Shown here: positions 11,656 through 22,260 of the stretch, piece after piece
How the letters are laid out: each line of letters starts with the position of its first letter
How positions within the stretch are numbered: position 1 is the stretch's first letter
Assembly (NCBI GenBank): GCA_023374045.1
Contig: CM041776.1
Span: 117,385,000 to 117,448,999, forward strand
Origin: Limonium bicolor
Lineage: Eukaryota; Streptophyta; Magnoliopsida; Caryophyllales; Plumbaginaceae
Length of the DNA: 64,000 nt
Reading direction: 5' to 3'
The notes under the pieces: model-generated
The model's input: only the letters and a program-made list of their open reading frames with translations
What the model was told of the DNA's origin: nothing
The model's database searches: none
Translations under genes and position numbers: made by a program

Positions 11656-13633
11656 TGTAACGACCCCAAAACCGGCCTAGGAGTTAGGGCCGTTACACGC
11701 CGCGAGTCTACTACCTAACGTCGCAAGGCTCTAAGCAAACGAATCCCAAAACCGAATAAGAAACTTGTATAAATACCAAAAGAGTTTACAAGATCCAAAT
11801 GATTATAAGTCAATTACAGAGAGAGAGGCCCGAAGGCTACACGAAGTACTAAAGCGTCCAAAGCGCAAGCACATAAAGTCTAAAGACACATAAAAAAAAT
11901 AACGAAGCTCCAGAAGGGGACGAGAAGAGAAGATCCCACGAGCTCAATCTGCAACAAAGTAAAGGGGTGAGCTAAACAGCCCAGCAAGCAGAAGACTTCC
12001 TCAAGGAAGCCCACTCAAAACAGAAGCAGATGAATACTTATAAACAGAGGAGAATGGCGGAGTCAATATAAATAGACTGAATGAAACCACAAAACAGAGG
12101 CAGAGCAGAACGGAATATCACTTCAAAACACAGTCGGACTTTCAGATCAGAACGGAAGAGTGGGACACTAGTAACAAGCTAACACAACAGAAGGACTCAC
12201 ATAAGGTCCTATGGATCCGAGGATCCCACAACAGAAGCCGTAGAGAAAGCTAACAGACCCGTCGGTCAAATAACGTCCTAAGGGAGACCCTAAGGAGTAT
12301 AAACAGAAGGAATTCCTGCGCAGCATGCTACGGGACAGCCCGACCCGACTATCCAAGGCTCAGAAGCAAAGTAACTAGGTCCCAAAACCAAAAGCTCACA
12401 AAACAGATCTTAAGCGCATAAAATGCATATAAACAGCATAAGAAGCTTGTACACAGATAGGGGAATCCAACCCCGCAAACGGAACTCAAAACGGAGCTAA
12501 AACGGAGAAGTTATGCTCAAAACAGTGGCATGTCCGAACTTGCGTCCGACCTTGCAAGTTCGGACAGAGGCCGAGAGTCAGAAGTCACGGAAATACAATT
12601 GTCCGAACTTACGTCCGAACGTCAAAGTTCGGACGTCAGTCGAGAGTTAAAAGCCAGAATCATCTTAGTGTCCGAACTTGCGTCCGACCTTGCAAATTCG
12701 GACACACGTCGAAACTCTTACGAAAATCCATCCTCGCGTCAGGTCCGAACTTTGAAGTTCGGACCGATGTTCGGACACTTCAAAACCTTCAAAAACAAAA
12801 CGCGCCCGATGCACTGTCCGAACTTACAAGTTCGGACAGACGTTCGGACAGCGCGAAACTGACGAAATCCAGAGCGATCAGACGAACAGAAATCAGTCAA
12901 AAATCACCATAACTCACACAAAACTCATAGAATGGTAAATCAGTACCCTCGGGGGCTTAGCCAAACGATTAAAAACGCAAAACCAATGGGAAAACACACA
13001 AGCAACACACGAAATCGGGTACGAAACAGATATTAAAATCAATCCCCGAGGGTGAGCAAACTACCCCGAATCCATCCCCCACTTACATCGAATTGCAGAG
13101 AAGGTTGCACCAATCTGAAGCAGAGCGAAGACCCGACACACTGCAACCCCGAACAGCGTAATCAGCCACTGAATTTGCAGAGAACAGCCCCCAAAAACAG
13201 AAAGTAAAATCAGAAAACTGCTTCTCCTAAACAGCAAAGAGGCTACCGAAATCACCAACGAACCTACCTGATTAGCCGAGGGGGAAGAATCTGAACAGAA
13301 GTAGCAGCAGAACCGATCACAAACGCAGCAAAGATCCACACGAACTCAGAAGCACAGCAATGGAGAAGAAGAGAGGGAGAGCGCAGAAACTGTCGCGAGG
13401 AAGAACGCACGATTTGAAAATTGATCGTGGATTGGGAATATAAAATAAAATAATGACTCATCCCTCTTAATAAGTCTTACCAAATAAAAGGGAGGGGAAT
13501 GACCTCCTTGCCCCCGCCTTTTAACTTAAAGACTCCGGCGTCCCATCAGCTAAACACAGCACCACACAAACATAAGTAATGACATAAACCGGAATGTCAT
13601 GAAATCTGAAAACGTAAAATACGGAGTATTACA
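11656..13633 (-). repeat. Element E 3' LTR (1978 bp)
   Basis: Adjacent to the PPT. It matches 18264-20215 with mostly 1-2 base indels; the right copy is 26 bp shorter. It contains the palindrome cluster at 12531-12850, a TATA-like minus-strand TTTATATTCCC near 13436-13446 and CT-rich leader sequence next to it. Confidence 0.96.
12531..12850. repeat. Palindrome cluster in E 3' LTR
   Basis: Five blocks of the form TGTCCGAACTTGCG then TCCGACCTTGCAAGTTCGGACA, spaced about 60-70 bp apart. Core CCGAACTTGCAAGGTCGG on the minus strand. Confidence 0.88.
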
Positions 13634-13636
13634 TCA

Positions 13637-13646
13637 CTCCCCCCTT
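13637..13646 (-). other. Polypurine tract of E
   Basis: Minus-strand AAGGGGGGAG beside the 3' LTR, preceded by TTCGAGGACGAAATTCC. Confidence 0.93.
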
Positions 13647-13679
13647 AAAAGGAATTTCGTCCTCGAAATTCAACATACC

Positions 13680-16600
13680 TTACTGCTCGAAGAGGGAAGG
13701 GAACTTGGCACGCAACTCCTCCTCGAGTTCCCACGTCGCCTCACGCTCGGACTGATCAGACCACTGCACCTTAACCATAGGCAATGTCTTGCTACGTAGC
13801 CGACGAACATCCCGTGCCAAAATACGAACCGGAACTGCCTCATAAGTGAAATCATCTCTGAGTCGAAGCTGACCATAGTCAATCACATGCGAAGGATCAT
13901 GTAGATACTTCCTGAGCATCGACACATGGAACACGTCATGCACCCCTGCTAGAGCTGGTGGCAATGCCAATCTGTAAGCCACCGGCCCAACCTTCCCAAG
14001 CACCTCAAAAGGCCCCACGAACCGAGGGCTCAGCTTGCCTCGCTTCCCAAAACGAACTACACCCCGAACTGGAGAGATCATTAGATACACGTGGTCCCCC
14101 ACCTGAAACTCAAGCGGACGGCGTCTCTGATCTGCATAACTCCTCTGCCGGCTCTGGGCAACCAACAAACGCTCCCTGATAGTCTTAACTTTGTCCACAG
14201 CTCCCTGCACCAACTCAGGACCTACAATCGCCCTCTCCCGCAGGTCATCCCAACAAATAGGCGATCTACAGCGCCTTCCATACAACGCCTCATATGGAGC
14301 CATCCCAATGCTCGATTGAAAACTATTATTGTAGGCGAACTCAATTAAAGTCACATGCTGATCCCAGCTGCCCCCGAAGTCGAGCACACAAGCCCTCAAC
14401 ATGTCCTCCAAAATCTGATTCGTCCTCTCCGTCTGTCCATCGGTCTGAGGATGATAAGCCGAACTGAAAGCCAAATTCGTCCCTAACGCCTTATGCAGGC
14501 TTCGCCAGAAGCGAGATACAAATCTCGGATCTCTGTCCGAAACGATCGTCGCCGGCACACCATGCAGCCTCACAATCTCATCAACATACAATCGAGCCAA
14601 GCGCTCAAGGCTGAAGGTCTTCCTCACAGGCAAGAAATGAGCTGACTTCGTCAACCGGTCCACAATCACCCATAGCGCGTCGTACCCAGAAGATGTCCTA
14701 GGTAACCCCACAATGAAATCCATGCCAACGCTCTCCCATTTCCACTCAGGAACGGGAAGAGGCTGCAGAAGACCCGCAGGTCGCTGATGCTCAGCCTTCA
14801 CCTGCTGACAGGTTTGGCAACGAGCCACAAAATCAGAAATCTCCCTCTTCATATTTGCCCACCAAAAGGATTCTCGGAGGTCCCGGTACATCTTCACCCC
14901 TCCTGGGTGCACTGAATAAGGAGCTCCATGAGCCTCCTGCATAATCTCCCGCCTAAGGTCGCCCCCACCAGGCACACAAACTCTTCCCCTAAAGCGTAGA
15001 CAACCATCGCTGGACACAGAAAACTCTGACTCCTGCTCACCTGACAACTTCTCTCTGATCTTACACAACTCAGCATCAGCCTTCTGACCCTCTCTGATCC
15101 GCTCAATCAAAGTAGACTGGACCTGAATCGAAGCAATAATCCCGGCACGGTCTGACCGAACAACCCAAATCCCCATACGCTGAAGCTCAATAGCAGACCT
15201 CTGAACCCCTGACAACGAACAAGCAAGTCCAGGAGCGCCCCTACGGCTCAAGGCATCAGCCACCACATTCGCTCTACCCGGATGGTAGAGGATCTCCAGG
15301 TCGTAGTCATGTAAAAGCTCCAACCAGCGCCGCTGTCTCAAATTCAATTCCTTCTGCGTGAACAGATATTTGAGACTCTTGTGATCCGTGTAGACCTTAC
15401 ACGTCACCCCATACAAATAGTGCCGCCAGATCTTCAGAGCGAAGACCACAGCAGCTAGCTCCAAGTCATGGGTAGGATAATTCTTCTCATACGGCTTCAA
15501 CTGTCGTGACCCATACGCTACCACCTTTCCCTGCTGCATCAGAACACACCCTAGCCCTCTATGGGAAGCGTCACAGAACACCTCAAAGCCCTCTGTCCCA
15601 GAAGGCAACGTCAAAATCGGAGCCGAAGTCAACCTCTTCTTCAACTCCTGAAAGCTCTCCTGGCACGTCTCACTCCAATCAAACTTGACATCCTTCCTAA
15701 GAAGACGAGTCAAGGGAGATACGATCTTAGAAAAGCCCTCCACGAACTTCCTATAATACCCAGCCAATCCCAGAAAACTGCGCACCTCAGACACACTAGT
15801 GGGCTTCGCCCACTCCATAACTGCCTTAATCTTCTCTGGGTCCACTGATATGCCATTCTTCGAAACCACGTGCCCAAGAAACACCACCCTATCCAACCAG
15901 AACTCACACTTCTTCAATTTAGCATACAACTCCTTCTCCTTCAACGTCTGTAGCACCACCCTCAGATGCTCCTCATGCTCCTCAGCACTCTTGGAGTACA
16001 CCAAGATGTCGTCAATAAACACAACCACAAATGAATCCAAGAAAGGTTTGAAGACCCTGTTCATCATATCCATGAAGAACGACGGGGCATTGGTCAAACC
16101 AAAAGGCATGACCAAGAACTCATAATGCCCATATCGGGTCCTAAATGCAGACTTAGACACATCCTCGGCCTTAATCTTCAGCTGATGATATCCAGAACGC
16201 AAGTCGATCTTCGAGAAGACTGTCGCCCCTGCTAACTGGTCAAAGAGATCATCAATGCGGGGAAGAGGATACCGATTCTTGATGGTAACCTTATTCAATT
16301 CCCTGTAGTCAATGCACAATCTGAAGGAGCCATCCTTCTTCTTCACAAACAACACAGGTGCTCCCCATGGAGACACACTAGGGCGAATGAAGCCCTTATC
16401 CAGAAGATCCTGCAGCTGCACCTTCAGCTCCTTAAGCTCTGCCGGACTCATGCGATAGGGAGCCTTAGAGATAGGCTGAGTCCCTGGCGCTAACTCAATA
16501 GAAAACTCCACCTCACGATCAGGTGGTAGTCCCGGCACATCGTCCTGGAACACCTCAGGAAACTCACACACAATGGGGATATCCTCCAACCGGGATCCCT

Positions 16601-16691
16601 CCTTAACCTCAGGTACAAAGCAGAGAAACCCTGGCAGCCCTTCCTCAAGGAACGGACTGCCTGCATAGCAGACACCAACACAGGAGCACAA
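13680..16691 (-). CDS. pol: Ty3/gypsy polyprotein: reverse transcriptase, RNase H, integrase, chromodomain (E)
   Basis: An uninterrupted 1003-codon frame that copies the element's RNA to DNA and inserts it. Reverse transcriptase covers about residues 97-270, with [10 protein letters not shown] at 161-170 and the catalytic FIDD at 225-228. RNase H follows with D374, E411, D436 and D479. The integrase zinc site is H588, H595, C625, C628. Its catalytic triad is D658, D719, E755, with the 35-residue D-E spacing of the family. A GPF motif lies near 893-895, and a C-terminal chromodomain-like tail (about 953-1000, [20 protein letters not shown]) is of the Tekay/Del kind. The first Met is not the natural start: residues 1 to about 21 are out of frame relative to protease, and a shift near 16621-16632 joins the two. 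All key residues are present, so the enzyme part could be functional if expressed as a gag-pol fusion. Confidence 0.95.
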   Translation of the reverse strand: MCSCVGVCYAGSPFLEEGLPGFLCFVPEVKEGSRLEDIPIVCEFPEVFQDDVPGLPPDREVEFSIELAPGTQPISKAPYRMSPAELKELKVQLQDLLDKGFIRPSVSPWGAPVLFVKKKDGSFRLCIDYRELNKVTIKNRYPLPRIDDLFDQLAGATVFSKIDLRSGYHQLKIKAEDVSKSAFRTRYGHYEFLVMPFGLTNAPSFFMDMMNRVFKPFLDSFVVVFIDDILVYSKSAEEHEEHLRVVLQTLKEKELYAKLKKCEFWLDRVVFLGHVVSKNGISVDPEKIKAVMEWAKPTSVSEVRSFLGLAGYYRKFVEGFSKIVSPLTRLLRKDVKFDWSETCQESFQELKKRLTSAPILTLPSGTEGFEVFCDASHRGLGCVLMQQGKVVAYGSRQLKPYEKNYPTHDLELAAVVFALKIWRHYLYGVTCKVYTDHKSLKYLFTQKELNLRQRRWLELLHDYDLEILYHPGRANVVADALSRRGAPGLACSLSGVQRSAIELQRMGIWVVRSDRAGIIASIQVQSTLIERIREGQKADAELCKIREKLSGEQESEFSVSSDGCLRFRGRVCVPGGGDLRREIMQEAHGAPYSVHPGGVKMYRDLRESFWWANMKREISDFVARCQTCQQVKAEHQRPAGLLQPLPVPEWKWESVGMDFIVGLPRTSSGYDALWVIVDRLTKSAHFLPVRKTFSLERLARLYVDEIVRLHGVPATIVSDRDPRFVSRFWRSLHKALGTNLAFSSAYHPQTDGQTERTNQILEDMLRACVLDFGGSWDQHVTLIEFAYNNSFQSSIGMAPYEALYGRRCRSPICWDDLRERAIVGPELVQGAVDKVKTIRERLLVAQSRQRSYADQRRRPLEFQVGDHVYLMISPVRGVVRFGKRGKLSPRFVGPFEVLGKVGPVAYRLALPPALAGVHDVFHVSMLRKYLHDPSHVIDYGQLRLRDDFTYEAVPVRILARDVRRLRSKTLPMVKVQWSDQSEREATWELEEELRAKFPSLFEQ

Positions 16692-17100
16692 GGAATGGAA
16701 TTCCCCACAAAAGCAAAACGGGTCTCACCCGGTCTATCAAACACAACTCTCCTAGCTGCACAATCTATATGGGCATGGTGCTCTGCTAGCCAGTCCATGC
16801 CCAAAATCACATCGAAGCAAGACATACGCATAGGGATCAAATCAGCAGACAAGTTCCTATCCATAATCACTACCGGAACCGACTTACACACAGAATCAAG
16901 TACACAAGCAGGTACGCCACTCAGCGGGCTAGAAATACACAAATCCACATCACAGGCACAGCAGACAACCCGAGACTACCCACTAAATCAGCAGACACAA
17001 AGGAGTGGGTAGCTCCTGAATCAAACAAGCAGAAAACTGGCTGAGAAGAGATCTGAAGAATACCTGACACTACGGCCTGAGTCACGGTCTCGCTCACCAG
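16633..17100 (-). pseudogene. Retropepsin (protease) domain of E, frameshifted
   Basis: The minus strand encodes LFDSGATHSF, with the catalytic DSG at 17014-17022. After a frameshift between about 16950 and 16985, a second frame (to 16948) carries CKSVPVVI and FDVILGMDWL at 16787-16816, the conserved C-terminal part of gypsy proteases. A further shift near 16621-16632 leads into the pol frame. The family's protease cuts gag-pol into mature parts. The active-site motif is intact; the breaks are in frame only and may be real mutations or base-call indels. Confidence 0.85.
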
Positions 17101-18135
17101 CTAGAGCGTACACACGAGCCTGGGTCTGGGGCTTCTTCTGATCAGTCTGCCCGGACCCTGAACCAGCTCCTCGGCCCTCAGAACGCCACTGCTACCTCCA
17201 CCTCTAGCCTGTGGACACTGGGCAATGCGATGGTCTAGCGAACCACACTTGAAGCACGCCCCGGACTTCCTGTAGCACTCCCGCCCAGGATGGAAACGGT
17301 CACACTCGCACACTTCTCCACAGCAGGGGATGTGATGAAGAAGAACCCCGGTCTCCTCTATACTTCTTCTTCTGAGAAGAAGGCTGCTCACGCCTCTCGG
17401 GTCCTCCACACGACCCTTCCTCTTCTGGTCCTTGCCCTTATCGGGCTCTGGTCCCTCTTCTCATACCGCTGCTAGCCTGCAGCTCAGACTCACCACCAAC
17501 GCCACATCGGCCACATCCCTGAAGGTCTTGTGGCGAAAAGGTGCCACAGCAGCGCGAATATCACCCCTCAACCCAGCCTCAAACTTCCTAGCCTTCCGGT
17601 TATCATCTGGCTCAGGCACAAACTTCGAAAGGGAAATAAACTTCCTCACATAGTCATCCAGACATCTCCTTGTCTGGCGAAGTCCCCATACTCTACAATC
17701 TTCTGATCCTGAAGACATCGGGATAGAACTGCTGATTGAAGCAGCCCCTGAACTGCTCCCATGTCCATGGGTGGGGGTACTTCCCTTCGACCGACTTCCA
17801 CCACTCCTTCGCCTCACTCTGAAACATGAAGGTAGCGAATCCGACTTTCTGATCCTCCTCACATCCCATGACCCGCAGAAGGTCCTCAATGGCAGTGATC
17901 CAGTGGCTCGCCTCCTGTGGGTCGCCACTAGCATCAAAGAAGGTGGCTTCAGCTTCAGAAACTCCTGAAGCGCCTTCACGTTGTTGCCCCCCGCGTTACC
18001 GGCTCCTGCCGCCTGACCAGCAGTGGCCCCTACAGTCTGCAGCACCTGGGTCACCACCTGCTGCACAATCTCTGCAATGTCCCCCTGGGGAGCATCGCCT
18101 GCAGCTGCACCACGTCCTGAACGTCGGGGAGGCAT
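17101..18135 (-). pseudogene. gag: Gag with zinc knuckle of E, frameshifted
   Basis: Start chosen at 18135 (MPPRRSGRG), a common opening of Tekay gag. The N-terminal part runs to about 17940, where the frame is lost in a T run. Matrix/capsid-like sequence then continues in another frame, and returns near 17690 to the first frame with CLDDYVRKFISLSKF. At least one more shift comes near 17465-17500. A zinc knuckle C-X2-C-X4-H-X4-C (ACFKCGSLDHRIAQC) lies at about 17215-17256; it binds RNA during packaging. As written this cannot give a full gag. The single-base shifts are typical of either decay or homopolymer error. Confidence 0.85.
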
Positions 18136-18245
18136 ACTGAGATACAACATCAAAATTATCAGAAACCATCAAGCATCAAACAGCAGACCTTTCAGACACC
18201 CACACATGCAGACAAAACCCACAGACACCAAAGAACGAGCAACCT

Positions 18246-18258
18246 GGCTCTGATACCA
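18246..18258 (-). other. Primer-binding site of E (initiator-Met tRNA)
   Basis: Minus-strand TGGTATCAGAGCC, five bases inside the 5' LTR end, followed by AGGTTGCTCG. D has the same PBS and a matching leader. Confidence 0.94.
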
Positions 18259-18551
18259 CTAAATGTAACGACCCCAAAACCGGCCTAGGAGTTAGGGCCG
18301 TTACACGCCGCGAGTCTACTACCTAACGTCGCAAGGCTCTAAGCAAACGAATCCCAAAACCGAATAAGAAACTTGTATAAATACCAAAGAGTTTACAAGA
18401 TCCAAATGATTATAAGTCAAATACAAGAGAGAGGCCCGAAGGCTACACAAAGTACTAAAGCGTCCAAAGCGCAAGCACAAAGTCTAAAGACACATAAAAA
18501 AATAACGAAGCTCCAGAAGGGGACGAGAAGAGAAGATCCCACGAGCTCAAT

Positions 18552-19850
18552 CTGCAACAAAGTAAAGGGGTGAGCTAAACAGCCCAGCAAGCAGAAGACT
18601 TCCTCAAGGAAGCCCACTCAAAACAGAAGCAGAAGAATACTTATAAACAGAGAGAAGCGGAGTCAATATAAATAGACTGAATGAAACCACAAAACAGAGG
18701 CAGAGCAGAACGGAATATCACTTCAAAACACAGTCGGACTTTCAGATCAGAACGGAAGTGGGACACTAGTAACAAGCTAACACAACAGAAGGACTCACAT
18801 AAGGTCCTATGGATCCGAGGATCCCACAACAGAAGCCGTAGAGACAGCTAACAGACCCGTCGGTCAAATAACGTCCTAAGGGAGACCCTAAGGAGTATAA
18901 ACAGAAGGAATTCCTGCGCAGCATGCTACGGGACAGCCCGACCCTATCCAAGGCTCAGAAGCAAAGTAACTAGGTCCCAAAACCAAAAGCTCACAAAACA
19001 GATCTTAAGCGCATAAAATGCATATAAACAGCATAAGAAGCTTGTACACAGATAGGGGAATCCAACCCCGCAAACGGAACTCAAAACGGAGCTAAAACGA
19101 GAAGTTATGCTCAAAACAGTGGCATGTCCGAACTTGCGTCCGACCTTGCAAGTTCGGACAGAGGCCGAGAGTCAGAAGTCACGGAATACAATGTCCGAAC
19201 TTACGTCCGAACGTCAAGTTCGGACGTAAGTCGAGAGTTAAAAGCCAGAATCATCTTAGTGTCCGAACTTGCGTCCGACCTTGCAAGTTCGGACACACGT
19301 CGAAACTTTACGAAAATCCATCCTCGCGTCAGGTCCGAACTTTGAAGTTCGGACCGATGTTCGGACACTTCAAAACCTTCAAAAACAAAACGCGCCCGAT
19401 GCCTGTCCGAACTTACAAGTTCGGACAGACGTTCGGACAGCGCGAAACTGACGAAATCCAGAGCGATCAGACGAACAGAAATCAGTCAAAAATCACCATA
19501 ACTCACCAAAACTCATAGAATGGTAAATCATACCCTCGGGGGTTAGCCAAACGATTAAAACGCAAAACCAATGGAAAACACACAAGCAACACACGAAATC
19601 GGGTACGAAACAGATATTAAAATCAATCCCCGAGGGTGAGCAAACTACCCCGATTCCATCCCCCACTTACATCGAATTGCAGAGAAGGTTGCACCAATCT
19701 GAAGCAGAGCGAAGACCCGACACACTGCAACCCCGAACAGCGTAATCAGCCACTGAATCTGCAGAGAACAGCCCCCAAAAACAGAAAGTAAAATCAGAAA
19801 ACTGCTTCTCCAAACAGCAAAGAGGCTACCGAAATCACCAACGAACCTAC
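18552..19850 (-). other. Predicted LTR leader intron of E
   Basis: Minus-strand donor ATCAG/GTAGGT (GT at 19849-19850) lies downstream of a CT-rich leader. The acceptor CTTTGTTGCAG/A (AG at 18552-18553) lies before the PBS. 1299 bp. Positions match those in D although the sequence between differs in places. Not tested by transcript data. Confidence 0.42.
19125..19440. repeat. Palindrome cluster in E 5' LTR
   Basis: Same five blocks as 12531-12850, with small length changes between copies. Confidence 0.88.
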
Positions 19851-20215
19851 CTGATTAGCCGAGGGGAAGAATCTGAACAGAAGTAGCAGCAGAACCGATC
19901 ACAAACGCAGCAAAGATCCACACGAACTCAGAAGCACAGCAATGGAGAAGAAGAGAGGGAGAGCGCAGAAACTGTCGCGAGGAAGAACGCACGATTTGAA
20001 AATTGATCGTGGATTGGGAATGTAAAATAAAATAATGACTCATCCCTCTTAATAAGTCTTACCAAATAAAAGGGAGGGGAATGACCTCCTTGCCCCCGCC
20101 TTTTAACTTAAAGACTCCGGCGTCCCATCAGCTAAACACAGCACCACACAAACATAAGTAATGACATAAACCGGAATGTCATGAAATCTGAAAACGTAAA
20201 ATACGGAGTATTACA

Positions 20216-20355
20216 CCTTGTAATCTATCTTCAGTTAATAAAAGTGTACTTTTTTTTTGTTTTGGGTATCGTATGTTAGAGCCTTGCGTTATTAGGTAAT
20301 AGATACGTGGCATGTAACGTCCCTAACTCCTAGGGTGGTGTTTGGGGTCGTTACA
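20216..20355 (+). repeat. Element D 5' LTR, part right of E
   Basis: Starts with the duplicated CCTTG (20216-20220), then continues D's LTR as in 24050-24186. It ends GGGGTCGTTACA at 20355 with the PBS just beyond. Confidence 0.93.
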
Positions 20356-20360
20356 TTTAG

Positions 20361-20373
20361 TGGTATCAGAGCC
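20361..20373 (+). other. Primer-binding site of D (initiator-Met tRNA)
   Basis: TGGTATCAGAGCC, five bases after the LTR, in the leader TTTAG-PBS-AGGTTTGGC, which parallels E. Confidence 0.94.
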
Positions 20374-20879
20374 AGGTTTGGCTTTCTTTGGGTTTTGTGG
20401 GTGTCTGCATGTCTACGCTTCCGTGTCATTGTTTGATATGTGCTAAGTGTTGTCTGTTGCATGATTTGTCTGCTATCTGTTGTTTGATTTGAATGTTTCC
20501 TAGAGTCTGTTGAGTGCGTCTGCTCTGTGGTTGTCCACTATCAGAGTAGCGTAGCGGAAGCGTAGTGTCTGATTGTCTATGTGCTTTCTATGCTTTGAGT
20601 ATGAATCTGAGGGAGTCGGGTCCTTTGGGAAAGGATGACCGAATGCAAGTTTCAGTTGTGAGCTTCAGTGGTGTGTTTTTTGTTGAGTTGTCTTGTGCTG
20701 GGTGTTAGTCAGATTTGTTTGGGTTGTGTGGCATGTGGAATTGGAATAGTTTGGATGGTGTGAGAAACTAAATTGTGAGTTTGGTGGTTTTTAGTTGGGT
20801 GTTCTGATTGGGCAGTGTGCTGTGCGGAGTCACGTGTGTGACTTCTGGTGAGGATAGGTTGTGTGATAAGTTGTGACGT

Positions 20880-22240
20880 GGTTCAAGAGTGTTTCAGTTG
20901 TGCGATCCGGCTAGGTGTGTGCTTTAGCTCTTGGTTGGATGTGCTGTGAGTATGGCCTACGAGTTGAGTAAGGTAATGTGTTGTGATGTGAGTTCGGGTG
21001 TGCACTTGGTCTATATGTTCTGTGTTTAGGTGTGGGTTTGGATTACGAGGTCTGAGTTGAGTGATGGGTGTCTAGGAGTGGTTCAGCGTGTGTTCTGGAG
21101 TGTAGGTTGTGCTTTAGTTCTGAGTGGGTTGTGGTGTGAGCTTAGCCTGTGGAGTTCTGCGTTTGGGTGAGAATCTTAGCTGAATGTTTTGAGTTGTGTG
21201 ATGGGAGCAAATGGGTGCTTCAGTGTGTGTTTCAGAGGGTGTGTTGAGCTTTGGTTCTAAGTGGCTTGAGGTGTGGGTTTGAGAGATTTGTTTGGTTGGT
21301 CCTTTGTAGAAGGACATCTTCTGAGAGAGTTGAGCATTCATTCTGTGTCTCTAGGCTGAGCTTTAGTAATCTTCAGTTATGTTCCTTCACTTTGTCAGTC
21401 AGCAGCTGGTGTGACTACTGCCCTAATCCCTTAAGCTTTGCCTTCTGTGATCTTGTGTTTCGCTCATTCAGATAGTGAATCTGCCAGTAAGGTTGTGTGT
21501 TAGCTCGAGCGGGGTAGAGCATTTGAGATGAGTGGTCATCTTTTCTGTGCTTCTTGAACTTTTGTGCTTAGCCTTCAGTAATCATCTGTTTCACTTCTTT
21601 TGTCAGTGAGCCAGCCAGTAAGCTTTGAGTGCTAGCTCTTTGAGGTTAGAGCCTCTGAATTGGGTGAGCGTGTTTCCTGTGCCGTGGGGCTAATTTTATG
21701 TCGAGTCCCTCTTTTATCCAGTCAGTAGTAAGTTTCAGTGTTGTGCATATGCTTCGAGTATAACCTTCTGCTTCGTTCTTTTGTTAGCGTTTGAGCTAAT
21801 AGGTTCGGTGTGTTAGCCTGGGTGTGGTTAGCGATGTGGAGTGTGTTTCTTGTGCCTTAGTCTGAGATTGTAGGGATCTTCTGGTATGTTCCATGTTTGT
21901 TAGTCAGTGGTGAATCTGGGTGTGGCTCCTGTGCTTTCAGGCTTAGTCCTTAGTTACCTTTGCTTCGTTCCTTTGGTCCGCAAGTCAGTTTCCAAGGTGG
22001 CGTGTTAGCTCTGTGAGATGTAAGTGTTTCCTTCTGTGCTCTAAAGTTTTGCACTAGTAATATTCTGCATGTCCTTCTGTCAGATTATCAGTTGTGAATC
22101 TTGTTCTGAGTGTCAACATCCTGTGTGGTTGACCTTTCGATCTGTGAGTTTCTTTTTGCATGCCTTAGTGATTGTAGTATTCCTGCACTTGTAGTGCATC
22201 TGTTCGTATTCCGGGTTTCGTCGAATTTCGAGGAGGAAAT
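20880..22240 (+). repeat. Diverged tandem repeats in D interior
   Basis: Unit starts can be seen near 21341, 21541, 21672, 21846, 21926, 22029 and 22141, each with CTGTG followed about 60 bp later by GTCAG-like sequence. Copies are much eroded; limits are approximate. Confidence 0.5.
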
Positions 22241-22247
22241 CCTTTTT

Positions 22248-22258
22248 AAGGGGGGTAT
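22248..22258 (+). other. Polypurine tract of D
   Basis: AAGGGGGGTAT just before the 3' LTR at 22261, preceded by TTTCGAGGAGGAAATCC, a variant of E's PPT context. Confidence 0.92.
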
Positions 22259-22260
22259 AA

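Larger units (their letters stand above)
11656..20215 (-). mobile_element. Element E: Tekay-type Ty3/gypsy chromovirus retrotransposon with largely intact pol
   Basis: 8560 bp, bounded by TGTAACGACCCC and GGAGTATTACA on the plus strand, with CCTTG duplications. LTRs are 1978 and 1952 bp. The order on the minus strand is 5' LTR, PBS, gag, protease, RT, RNase H, integrase, chromodomain, PPT, 3' LTR, which is standard for gypsy elements. The C-terminal chromodomain-like tail places it in the Tekay/Del chromoviruses. It is the youngest layer, being inside D inside B inside A. Gag-protease has several frameshifts, so this copy is probably not competent as written, unless those are sequence errors. 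Confidence 0.97.
18264..20215 (-). repeat. Element E 5' LTR (1952 bp)
   Basis: Second LTR copy, ending at the right TSD CCTTG (20216-20220). Its palindrome cluster is at 19125-19440. Compared with 11656-13633 most differences are single-base deletions, plus a few substitutions. Confidence 0.96.
20356..22260 (+). other. Element D internal region, non-coding and G/T-rich
   Basis: 1905 bp between PBS and PPT with no frame resembling gag or pol. The plus strand is strongly G+T rich. From about 20880 to 22240 it is built from diverged tandem units. An early set shares GTGCTTTAGYTCT. A later set, about 100-130 bp each, shares CTGTGCYTTAG, TAGTAATCTTC and GTCAGTCAGTAGTGAATCT. No function is apparent beyond possible packaging signals. 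Confidence 0.85.
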
